NCBI GenBank assembly: GCA_030374805.1 | Contig: JARGSG010000229.1 | Span: 62,001-126,000 of the forward strand | Direction of reading: 5' to 3' | DNA: 64,000 bases | Source: Gracilaria gracilis | Lineage: Eukaryota; Rhodophyta; Florideophyceae; Gracilariales; Gracilariaceae | In this document: in pieces, positions 1-9,337 of the stretch | Position numbering within the stretch: the stretch's first letter is position 1 | Layout: every line of letters begins with the position of its first letter | Position numbers and translations under genes: made by a program | Notes under the pieces: generated by a model | Told to the model about the DNA's origin: nothing | The model's database searches: none | What the model saw: the letters and a program-made list of their open reading frames with translations, nothing else

Positions 1-1640
1 CGATGCGTGTGTGCACATACGCATCTGGCCCAATTTTCGGGGTACGTTCCGATTCCGTAGGGAGGTCGGCCAGACCGCGCGCGGCGTGCGGTAGAATTGA
101 CAGGCCGAGCGGGGCTTCCCTGCTAATAGCCAGAGGCGCTGCCGGGGTAGTATCCGACCTGGTCGGTCCGGGATGGGCTTCTTGCACGGTGGGTTCCGGC
201 GGTGGTGCCGGCGTAACGCGATCACGCGAGAAGCGTTCGTGTTCACCCTTGACGTCAAGGACAACCGTTGTATCGGTAGTAGAAATAACTCTGTAAGGGC
301 CGTCCGCTATCGGAGAAAGTTTATGGCGTTTCTCTTTTTCCGGATTGTAGTATTCTTTCCGGAGAAATACATAGCCACCTTCCCTGATGTATGGGGCATT
401 CTTTCGCACACGTGTGTCGAAGTTCCGCTTGTAGGCAGCTTGTGCCTTAGCGATTTGCTGTCCAACTACGGGAATGATTTGCTTCAGCCATTGCTTCCAG
501 GCGTCCCTGTGTAGACGGGGTGAAGGGAACTTATCCAGCGTAGGTTGGGGCTCGACAGCCACCGATGGTGGGACACGCGATAAGACCAGTTCGAACGGAG
601 AGATCTGGGTAGTGCGATGTACCTGCGTATTGTAGGCATATGTCACCGCATCGGTGCAGAGATCCCATTCCGACGGGTGGTCGGCGACAAAGGTTCGCAG
701 CGCATTCAGCATGGTGCGATTGAAGCGCTCCACCTGGCCGTTACTTTGCGGATGGTAGGTCGTAGTAAACCAGTTCTTAATTTCCAGTATTCGACACACG
801 TCCTGGAAGAACTTCGCAGTGAATTGCGACCCATTATCCGATAGTAACTCAATCGGCGGTCCGTAGACAAACACCCAGTGGGTTACGAACGCTTGCGCGA
901 CCGCACTGGCGGTGATCTTCGTCAGCGGAACTGTCCGCACGAGCTTCGAAAAGCGGTCGGTTATGACGAGTAAAAACCGATTACCTCGGCGAGTCCGAAT
1001 AAACTCACCGAGTATGTCAATCGCCACGAACTCAAGTGGGGCCCTTGCGGGGAAGAGCACCAACTGTTTGGAGTATTTCCGCAGTTTGACGCGGTTCTTT
1101 GCACAACCAGAGCATCCACGAGCAGTGGCGTACGCATCGAATGCCATAGCTGGCCAATAGAAGTCCTTCCTGAGGGTGTAGTACAACTTCCTTCCACCAG
1201 GGTGGGCCGACAACTTCGCGTAATGCGATAAATGCAAGACTCGAGATTGAAGCGAGTGAGGTATTACAATCTGTGGTCGGTCAGTAACCGTTCGAACCAA
1301 GAATCCTTGGTCGTTCATGACAAAAGGCAGTTGAGCTCCACCGTTCAGACGGGCGCGCACCCTACTGCAGAACGGGTCCGTATACTGTTCCCGGATCAGT
1401 TCTTCCGGTGTTATCGGCACGAATGATCCCGGTACTGGCTCCGTATCTGAAACGGCTAAGACAGCGTCATAGACGTCCCATCCCTCCTAATCTTTGTCTT
1501 CGTCGTCCTCCATAAAGAAACAGGGTACTTCCAGATCATCGACTGGCTCAGCTTCGGCCGCAGTCGGTAAGCGGGAAAGTGCATCAGCCTGAGTGTTCAG
1601 GATTCCCTTCTTGTACTGCACGTCGAAGTTGTAACTCCGA
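1..1640 (-). pseudogene. Element A pol, RNase H tail plus integrase (partial, one TAG)
   Basis: This is the downstream part of pol, continuing the RT/RNase H frame after a 1-nt insertion near 1640. The frame crosses one TAG at 1487-1489 and is then open to the window edge. It shows an HHCC-type zinc-binding region (HLSH, then GCSGC), followed by an integrase core with Asp in AIDILG (codon 1016-1018), Asp in SDNGS (836-838) and Glu in GQVERF (728-730). Those last two are 35 residues apart, the DD35E spacing. A GPYRV-type C-terminal motif lies near 240. The product would insert the element cDNA into chromosomes. The core motifs are intact, so apart from the TAG and the frameshift this part looks young. 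The chromodomain expected from the B relative is off the window. Confidence 0.85.
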
Positions 1641-4118
1641 TAATCTTAGCCTCCACCGCATCAAGCGGTCAGAGGGCTGCGCAATCGAGAGAAGCCATCG
1701 CAGAGCCGAATGGTCGGTATGAACGGTAAAATGTCCTCCCATGAGGTACGGTCGCAGCGTCTGGAGAGCCCAGACTACTGCTAAGCATTCTTTCTCGGGT
1801 ACCGAGTAATTTCTTTCCTGCACGTTAAGGCTTCGAGACCAAAAACCAATTGGAAGTCGTTCGCCACTCTCCGTGGTCTGAAACAGGGCACAGCCGATCT
1901 GGAAATTGCTGGCATCCGTATCGATGGCATAGGGCAATCCGAGTTTCGGCAGGGAAAGAATTGGCGGCGAAGTTACTGCATCAATGAGCGATGAGAATTC
2001 CGTTGCCTTACGGTCATCGAATGGTTCCAGTTTCACTGGCTGTCCATTTCGCAAGAGTTCATTCAAAGGAGCTGCTATATCCGCAAATTCCGGAATAAAA
2101 CGGCGGTAGACATTGCAAAGGCCGAGGAAGAATCGGAGTTCCGTCTGAGTCCGTGGGTGTTTGGCCTCCTTGAGGGACCGCACACGTACAGCGTCAATCG
2201 ATAGCCGTCCCGGATGGATTATGTGGCCGAGATATTTCACGGTATCGGTAAAGAACTCGCACTTCTTCAACTTCAGTGTGATGCCTGCCTCTCGTAGGAC
2301 TCGCATCACCTCCCGAACGTGGGTCAAGTGCTCGTCCAGGTTACTGGAGAACACAATGATGTCATCCAGGTATACCAGGCACGTTTTCCACTTAAAGCGG
2401 GCAAGCAAAATATCCACTGCTCTTTGGAAAGTGGCAGGGGCGTTCGTGAGCCCGAAGGGCATCCGGTTGAATCGGTATAGTCCTTGATGACATACAAACG
2501 CCGTTTTATCACGGTCCTCTGCCCTCACTGGGACTTGCCAATATCCCCAGTTCGCGTCGAGGGTCGTGAACACCTTTGCGCTTCCGAGCGAATCGATACA
2601 TTCGTCCATCCTCGGGATGGGATACACGTCCTTGACGGTAGCCTCGTTAAGCTTGCGGTAATCGATACAAAAACGCCAAGACCCATCGGGTTTGGGAGCG
2701 AGTACCACGGGCGAGGCCCATGGCGACTGGGCCGGTTCAATGACTCCGGCGCGGAGCATCTTCTCGACTCGAGTCTTCTCTTCTTCCCGAGCTGTCGGTC
2801 CTGCCCTGTAGGGGTGTTGCGAGATTGACCGAGTGTTCGGCATCAAATCTATCCGATGTTCGGTGATCCCAATTTTCCCAAGGGGACCGTCCCACATGGG
2901 GGTGAACTCACGTAGCATATCCCGTAACTTCTCACAGTGAGACTCTGGGACATGGTTAAAGTCTAGAGACTCGAGCTCCTGTAAGGGGTCCTTCTTCTCA
3001 GATCCAGGTGATTCTGGCCTTCCTTCCGACAGTGTCGGCGTTGCTTCTTTCGACGAGTTCAACACTTCTTTACCCGACAAGTTCGGCTCAGCGTCTCCTG
3101 ACGAAGTCTTTGGTACAGTTGTGTCAGCGCACTTCCCCTCTCCCTCCTCAGCTTCGAGAATTCCGAGAACCTCGGCGGTAGAGACCTGTGTGGGTACAAT
3201 AGCCACCGGGTGTGGTAACATGGAACCAATGACTTGGTTCTTTACCAACCTCTGTTGGGAGGAGCTGAAATTAGCAACCAATACCCTGAAAGGCTTTTCT
3301 GGCTCAACAAGTACAATCCCATTCGCGAGGGCTACGTTCTGCCTTTCGTAAAGGAGAGGCAATGGCTGAACGGTTTGCAGGCCGTGCTGTAGGGACGTGA
3401 CCGTGACCCATGTCTGGGATTCCGTTGGAATGCAAATAGACCGAGCCACTCGGAGCTTCGTAGATGAACGGTGCGATTCCGCTGGCTGCTGGGCCACTGG
3501 CAATGGAACTTGCTTCTTGAAAGCCTTTCGTAAAGGTCGCCAAACAATTGGCACTGTTGTGCCGTCCCCCAGCTCGACGGTCCTTTTTCGTGGTCGAATT
3601 GCTTCGACAAAACGGTCGCAGAAATCACATCCGAGTATGACCGGCGCAGCTAAACGCTTGCAGACTATGAAGTCCAAGCGGACAACGCAACGGCCAAGCC
3701 TGACAATCAGGTCAATTACTCCCACGATTGAAAGGGGCCTATTGTTTGCATCCGCTATCTCGGTCGGCGGGGCCGGCCGAATCTGAGACAATAACTGCGG
3801 CGAAATAAGCGATTGAACCAAGAAGTTTGGACCAGCACCCGTGTCGAGAACGGACAACTGCCGAACCATATAATGGTCGGATATCCCGAGGTCGGCGAAA
3901 ACTTTGTAGTTTCGTTTCGCCATGACCAGGACTCTATCCGGAGCGCGGAAATTGCGTGACCGTACCCACGGGCGACGGAGAACACCGAGATGTTCCGAGT
4001 CCACGTCTGTCGTGGCCATCTTCCTCGTAAGGATCGTGACCGGGGAGCGAGGCTTTGCAACCTCCGGCGCAGTTGAGCTCGACTGCGTTTGCGCCGCTCC
4101 TTCAAAGGAGGCTCCCAT
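1584..4118 (-). CDS. Element A pol: protease, reverse transcriptase, RNase H
   Basis: 844-residue frame starting at an ATG two bases after the gag stop. The aspartic protease motif DTGAGPN is at residues 92-98. The RT follows, with FTTLDANWGYW, the MPFGL motif and the catalytic YLDD box near residue 581. RNase H shows DTDAS, EKECLAVVWAL and TDHSALRW. All of these catalytic residues are present. The frame ends early inside RNase H because of one extra base near 1640; the true pol continues into the integrase frame downstream. Ty3/gypsy Pol is normally one polyprotein of 1,200 residues or more, so this is a truncated reading of it. The frame is -1 relative to gag. Expression by -1 frameshifting or by termination-reinitiation is inferred. 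Confidence 0.9.
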   Translation of the reverse strand: MGASFEGAAQTQSSSTAPEVAKPRSPVTILTRKMATTDVDSEHLGVLRRPWVRSRNFRAPDRVLVMAKRNYKVFADLGISDHYMVRQLSVLDTGAGPNFLVQSLISPQLLSQIRPAPPTEIADANNRPLSIVGVIDLIVRLGRCVVRLDFIVCKRLAAPVILGCDFCDRFVEAIRPRKRTVELGDGTTVPIVWRPLRKAFKKQVPLPVAQQPAESHRSSTKLRVARSICIPTESQTWVTVTSLQHGLQTVQPLPLLYERQNVALANGIVLVEPEKPFRVLVANFSSSQQRLVKNQVIGSMLPHPVAIVPTQVSTAEVLGILEAEEGEGKCADTTVPKTSSGDAEPNLSGKEVLNSSKEATPTLSEGRPESPGSEKKDPLQELESLDFNHVPESHCEKLRDMLREFTPMWDGPLGKIGITEHRIDLMPNTRSISQHPYRAGPTAREEEKTRVEKMLRAGVIEPAQSPWASPVVLAPKPDGSWRFCIDYRKLNEATVKDVYPIPRMDECIDSLGSAKVFTTLDANWGYWQVPVRAEDRDKTAFVCHQGLYRFNRMPFGLTNAPATFQRAVDILLARFKWKTCLVYLDDIIVFSSNLDEHLTHVREVMRVLREAGITLKLKKCEFFTDTVKYLGHIIHPGRLSIDAVRVRSLKEAKHPRTQTELRFFLGLCNVYRRFIPEFADIAAPLNELLRNGQPVKLEPFDDRKATEFSSLIDAVTSPPILSLPKLGLPYAIDTDASNFQIGCALFQTTESGERLPIGFWSRSLNVQERNYSVPEKECLAVVWALQTLRPYLMGGHFTVHTDHSALRWLLSIAQPSDRLMRWRLRLSELQLRRAVQEGNPEHSG

Positions 4119-4133
4119 GCTCAGTTTTTCTGA
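4114..4133 (-). promoter_or_regulatory. Gag-pol junction of element A
   Basis: Read on the minus strand, the gag frame ends GCT CAG AAA AAC TGA and is followed by GC and the ATG of pol. Element B has the same codons up to its own stop (TAA). The pol frame is open through this site in the -1 register in both elements. Two mechanisms fit: -1 slippage on the A-rich run (a GAAAAAC heptamer, not a canonical XXXYYYZ) or reinitiation at the ATG two bases after the stop. The sequence alone does not choose between them. Confidence 0.45.
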
Positions 4134-6139
4134 GCGTCGCCGCTATTTTGCGGAACCGCTGGGCTCGCAAATGCGGCTGCTGCTTCACCATGATGCGGTG
4201 AAGATTCCTGTTTTCCAGGCTGAGTATCCGCCTTCGCACGAAGGTACGATTTGTCGGGAACACGTTCCCGCTCGGCGGGCGTCAACAACTCATAATGGAG
4301 AACAATTTTTGCCATCTCCCTGAATGGTAACATACAGTTCGGGGCAATATGACCAGGTTTGTAGCAAACATGGCATATGAGCTGGCGAAGAGAATCCGCA
4401 TTTGGCGGCCTTCGCTCCTGTCTCGGGGGGTAGGGATCCCTCCACCCGGGGCGGTAGTTTCTGTATCCGCCAGAGTGCGGCACTGGCAATGCCGGAACAT
4501 GATTACCGGCGTACAGAGCAGGATCCGAATCTTCGGTTGTCGGTCCCATCGTGGATGGCAGGTCCGACGTTGCCAAAGATTGGTCACTCTGCACTAGGTG
4601 CACGTTGTCGTAGTTAGCATGGGCTGAACCTCTCGATTGATGCTGTGATAAATCCCTCTCTTCCAGATGGAATAGACGGCGTGTGCGAGACTTAATGCCG
4701 GCACGTGCCCGTGCCGCATCACTCTCAGCTTGGGCAAATTGAACCAGCTCCAAGTAGGAGATCTTGCGCTTGTTCTCCCGATAACGGGCTACCAAAGTCC
4801 TAATCGAGGGAACCAAGCCATCCACAAACATGGTACATCGCTCGGCCGCGGAGTAGACGTTCCCACAGCAGTAAAAGGCCTTATTCAACCGTGTAGAATA
4901 AACGGTCTCCGTCTCTTCCGGTCCTTGCTTCGTGTCGCGCAATGCGAATATGGCCTCTTGAATTGCGTTCCCTGTAGCGTAGGATCGCAGGAGGTACTGT
5001 ACAGCCTCTGGCCAACAGGTCACTCCTCCCTCGGAGGCACGAGACGATCCGCGGACAGAGTTGTACTGGTCCTCGGCCATACCTTTTAAAAAGTAAGGCA
5101 GTGCGATGTAGGCTTGCGCCTCAGACATCCGAAGTACATCGGCTTCCCCAACATATCGGGCGAGAACGTCCAACACTAGGATTGGATCCTGCCCAGAGAA
5201 CTTATTGGGCTTCAGTGTGAGCTCCAACCTCTTAATGTGGTCTTTCACACGTCCAGTCCCGCGAGGGGTCCTTTCTCCACTGGAGTCTTCCAGCCGATAA
5301 TATCGGTACGACAGCAACTTCCGATACAATAAATTCGTCGGCTTCAGTTCCTTGAGTCCAAGGTGCTTTCGTCCTTTAGAACGGCTCCGGGCAACGCCTT
5401 GCGTAGCCTCGGTGGCCCGGGAACGGGTAGCACGAGAGCGTGGGGGCTCGTCCTCACTTTCCGAAGAATCGGTTGACGAATCCCTGACTTGGGTATTAGA
5501 CTCAGAGGATGAAGAAGAGGACGAATCAGGTTCCAATTTAACCTTTCTCTTCTTTCCCGCATGGCGGTCCTTGGAGCGGTGCGACTTCCGAGAACCTTCG
5601 GAAACCGGCACGCCGGGCGCCACAGCATCGTGGATGATGGTATGCTAGACCCTTTCCAGACGGGCCGCTAAGCGGTTTAAACGATCAGCTGCCTTCTCAT
5701 GTAGGACAGCCGATTCCTTTCGGTCTTCCATGATCTGGTTGACATCAGACCGTAAGACACGGACGTCTTGCGAAACATCCCGAACATCGGCTTCGTACAG
5801 CCGTTGCCGGAGTTTCGTAATGTCGTGAATCAGAGCCACGTGAGAGTTCTGCATCACGCGCACTTGTGCCTCTAATTCACGGAGGGTATACTCGTCGGAC
5901 CTCGACGACATGGCTTCAGCCGCTTGCGCGGAATTAGCCGGTCCTTGAGCGGGTGGGGCCCCATTGTTGGTACGGGGACCCCGGGAAGCCGGTGCTTGAG
6001 TGGTATCACCCGGGACGTTCAGTACATCCGTTGGTAACGGCGGGAGGCTCTGAGCCAGTCCAGATGATTCCGGTGGTCCGGCAATTGGGCCAGGTGCAGA
6101 CCCAGCCTTCGAGCGACCGTTGTTACGGCGAGATGTCAT
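4121..6139 (-). pseudogene. Element A gag (one in-frame TAG)
   Basis: The frame begins at ATG 6139 and runs to TGA 4121-4123, with a single TAG at 5645-5647 where element B has a Lys codon in the same context. The N-terminal part (about 165 residues) is Pro/Ala-rich and then a probable coiled coil of heptad-like Leu/Ile/Val residues. After the TAG come Lys/Arg and Ser/Asp/Glu-rich linkers, a capsid-like helical region, and a zinc knuckle C-X2-C-X4-H-X4-C (CHVCYKPGHIAPNC) near the C terminus. Gag would form the intracellular particle and bind RNA. Without the TAG the protein would be about 670 residues. Its last residues before the stop, AQKN, match element B, which makes the junction notable. 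Confidence 0.85.
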
Positions 6140-6269
6140 TGTCCGCCGAAGCAATCGGGAGTTTTAAACGAACGATTACCGCTTCCAGCAATAACGCAAA
6201 GTGGATTCTCCCCACGCAGAGGGATACAGCACCAGTTTCCACTACAACAAAAGTTCGCCAGAAAGCCGT

Positions 6270-6287
6270 TTCTAGGTCGGGAGACCA
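6270..6287 (-). other. Primer binding site of element A
   Basis: On the minus strand, two bases after the LTR end (CA), the 18-nt TGGTCTCCCGACCTAGAA begins with the TGG expected opposite a tRNA CCA tail. It is identical to the PBS of element B. Eighteen bases is the length expected if copying stops at methylated A58 of the primer tRNA. The implied primer has G72 and A73, which would pair as C1-G72, compatible with a tRNA-Tyr, but I cannot identify the tRNA. Confidence 0.75.
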
Positions 6288-6289
6288 CT

Positions 6290-7057
6290 TGTGGGACAAA
6301 GCCGGGAACGGAAGGAAAGAACACAAACCGCGCCAGCGGCTACGCACCCAAGGTGTTCAGTCTTGCTCCCTATTGGGGCAGAGCAGTGGCAGAACCCTCC
6401 GATGAGGCCGACACGTGCCGGGCGTAACTCCGGGAAGCCTCTTCCTGACTTACAGACGGAGGTTGGGGGTGGCAATCGGGTTGCCAACAGGATGGATTCC
6501 ACTGGGTGTGGCGTATCCCGTAGCAAAAGGGACGAGATAGAAGGTAGCAAAATGAGCCGCACTGCGGAGCACAGACTCGTGAGAGCTGGAAATAATCCCG
6601 AGACAAAAAGGGGCAAACCTGTACAACAGGGCGAAGTGTAACGAAGCCGTAAGACGGGAAAACAGAAAGAGTGTATGGAAGAATGATCAATAAGAGGCCG
6701 TAACGACGGATCGGTGCTTCTCGGTGACGGAGGTGGATAACTTGTCCGGATAAGCGGCGGTATTCTCCGGGAATGGGGCGAAAGACCGTGCGCAAGCGGA
6801 ACTCAAGCTAGAGCCAAGGCCTCGTTGAGGTTTACTTCCCCGTACAGTGGCGGCAAGTGCCGCCACTTATATACGGCTGACAAACATCACTAAAATATCT
6901 AAGTACCCGGCACGCCGGCCAACACTACCCACGTGTACCTCCGTGGCACACTTGCAACGGCGCATCCGGTAATCGGGCGCGGGCACACACGTGTCGCGCC
7001 AATCCTACCCTTCATAGGCGGATCCCTAATCCGGGCCAAATAGGCAAATAGACTTCA
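6290..7057 (-). repeat. 5' LTR of element A
   Basis: The 3' end (CA at 6290-6291, minus strand) is fixed by the adjacent PBS. The start is less certain. TGAAG at 7057, like the TGAAG start of the B LTR, gives 768 bp; a second TGAAG at 7014 would give 725 bp. A TATATAAG-like promoter motif (minus) lies near 6870, and an ACTTAGATATTTT block is shared with the B LTR. Most of the sequence is not similar to the B LTR, so LTRs have diverged faster than coding regions. No target duplication can be tested because the other LTR is outside the window. Confidence 0.6.
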
Positions 7058-7157
7058 TAATAGTAGGAAGTTCAGCCGAAAATAACAACGGATATATGAG
7101 CGGCATCCCCCTCAGTCCCTGCCAAGGGCAATTGCTCTACAACCACTATTGGTCACT

Positions 7158-9317
7158 ATGGAACGACCTACAAGGATTACTCGTTGCTCTAGCGCGCCAC
7201 CTAGCCACAAGGGTTCTGCTGCGGCATTAGCCGCTAAATTCATTCTGGATAATCCCGAGGAGCTGCTTCGGCAACCTCCGGCCGGAACCTCAAAGGATAC
7301 GGGCACTAAGCCACCGTTGGCTCCTGAACCTAATGAGGACTTGCCGACAACGGTTGAGGATCTTTGGCCCCAATTGGAAGATCGAGCGAAAGCTCTTTTT
7401 ACCGCTACGGTTAATGAAGCTATGACCTCAATGGACATGGACGCCGTTACCCGCTTGGTGGTTGATCGAGCCGTGCACGAGCTCTCTCAACGCATACCTA
7501 AATTGGTTGAAACATACCTCTTAACGGGTGCCCGGGAGCATATCTACCGAGTGGTTCAAGACCTTTGGGTTTCCGAAGGAATGGCGGAAAAAAACCCTAG
7601 GGTGAATATGGTTACTCGCATACCACAAGGGATCCCTGCCGGTTCTTCCGCACTAATCAAGCCAATTTCGGCCGGTAGTGCGTACCTACAAGGTTTAAGG
7701 CAAGGTCAAGAGGGCCATATAGAGATGGGCCCTCGAGACGTGTACTTGCCATCCATTGGAGGTAACGTTCGAAAGGACACCAAGACTGGTGGACGTGAGG
7801 ACGATTCGTCTGACCCAGAAGAGGGGCGACGAAGAAGAAACCGCAAGGGTAAAGAAAGGAGGAGGAAAAAGGGAAAGAATCGCGGCTACGACTCTGACCC
7901 CGATTCCCCGAGCTCCGATACCGATACTGGTTCATCGTCGGATGATGACCGTAAAGGTAGACGCAAGAAGAAACCGAACAGGTTGGCGAAGAAGTCGTCA
8001 AAGAGAAACCGTAAAGGTTAGAAGAAACGGTACGAGTCGTCCGACTCGGATTCGGACACCGATACAACCCTAGAGGTGCGTCAGCCGCTGAACGATCTGT
8101 TCACCAAAGCGGTTGATTATAGGTCATATCGGTTGAGAAACCGATCCTCTGCTTACACCCAAGAGGTTGCGCAGAAGATCACCAAGCACCATAAGAAGCT
8201 CAGATTCCAGATGGGTGATACTACCTTCACAGGTGATGATCCCATTGCGGTAATTGAGTTTCTGCAGAAGTTCAAGATTGCATGTGACCAAAATGGTTTT
8301 TCCGAAGGTGCTGCCATGTGGTTATTCCAGTTTTACCTTAAAGGTCAAGCTTACCACTCGCTGCAAGGCAGGCTTCGTGGAAATACCCTGGCGGTTGACG
8401 AAGAGGGAACAGAGATGTTAGAGACGTACCCAGAAGTGGTTAATTTCATGTTGGAAACTTACGCTACCGATGAGGTTATCCAAGAAGGTTACGCTGAGGT
8501 GCAGGCATATCGCCAGCGCTCCAGCCAAACCGAAATGGAATTCTCGTTGGGCCTTTGGAATGTGGCCACCCGATGCGGTAATGTCTTTACCAATAGTAGG
8601 TTAAAGTCGCTTTTTGCCGACAATGTCGACAAAGCGATCCGTTCACAGGTACGCAACTACCTGGCGAACAACCGTGAGGTGGACTATAATGGGCGTGCCC
8701 GTTATGCCCAGGGACTAGGCGACACTCTCCGTCACGGAAAGAAGCCTTCGGCGTCCCATACCTCAAAGGATAACCCGAAACGGTCAGTATTGGAGCTAGA
8801 AGAAAGCACTACCTCAGAGGGTGATTCGCTCATTCGCGTACTAACCGGGATGGCGGTTCATCTCGTGACTGCGCCGCAGACTCAGTCACGAGCCACCTCC
8901 ATTGGTAATTGGTCTTCGACAGTACCACCAACTTCTGTAAGGTCGCCACCAAGTGCGGCGAGCACTCAGCAAACCTCAACGGGTGGTTCGCAAGTATCTT
9001 CATATGCTACAGCACCGACCAATCCAGTTACCCGACCTACCTCTATGGCAATGCGTGATCCTCAGACAGGTGGATTGGTCTGCTGGCTCTGTTTATCGCC
9101 AGACCATCTGGCGAACAGATGTGACAAAATACCCCCAGGGGTGCGCGAACATCTGATCAGTGCCAGGCAGCAAAACCACCGTAACCTATATGGATCTGGA
9201 AAGAGGGTACAAGCTCAACCATCACCATCTCAGGTTCATCTCGTCGAGGAAACACCAATCTTGGAGAAGGACAGTCCCGCTCAGGAGGAGCAGGAAAACA
9301 CCGAACGGTTAGCGTAG
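7158..9317 (+). pseudogene. Element C gag (one in-frame TAG)
   Basis: ATG at 7158; the frame runs to TAG 9315-9317 with one internal TAG at 8019-8021. Copy D reads an Arg codon (AGG) there, so the ancestral gag was one frame of about 720 residues. The first part is a helical N-terminal region followed by a very basic and acidic linker (repeated Lys/Arg blocks and Asp/Ser repeats, about residues 210-300). The second part is a capsid-like helical region. A zinc knuckle CWLCLSPDHLANRC (C-X2-C-X4-H-X4-C) lies near 9080-9125. The role is particle formation and RNA packaging. Pol follows 20 nt downstream in the -1 frame, and the pol frame is open well upstream of the gag stop, so the two overlap. 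Confidence 0.85.
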
Positions 9318-9337
9318 GGGTCACCCCTAACCGTGAA

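Larger units (their letters stand above)
1..7057 (-). mobile_element. Element A: Ty3/gypsy LTR retrotransposon, 3' end beyond the window
   Basis: Read on the minus strand the order is 5' LTR, 2-nt spacer, PBS, gag, protease-RT-RNase H, integrase, which is the Ty3/gypsy order. The 3' LTR and any chromodomain or antisense cassette lie left of position 1. Gag and pol are clearly related to element B (same PBS, same gag-pol junction, co-linear pol), so A and B belong to one lineage although their LTRs differ. Coding lesions are one TAG in gag, one TAG in pol and a 1-nt insertion in RNase H. The element lies head-to-head with element C, just upstream of C's gag start. C's 5' LTR and PBS are not seen, so A has probably inserted into C's leader. 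Confidence 0.85.

Noticed and set aside
961..1197. Minus-strand ORF overlapping the integrase of element A
   Set aside because: Out of frame with the integrase, which is open and carries all catalytic motifs in its own frame.
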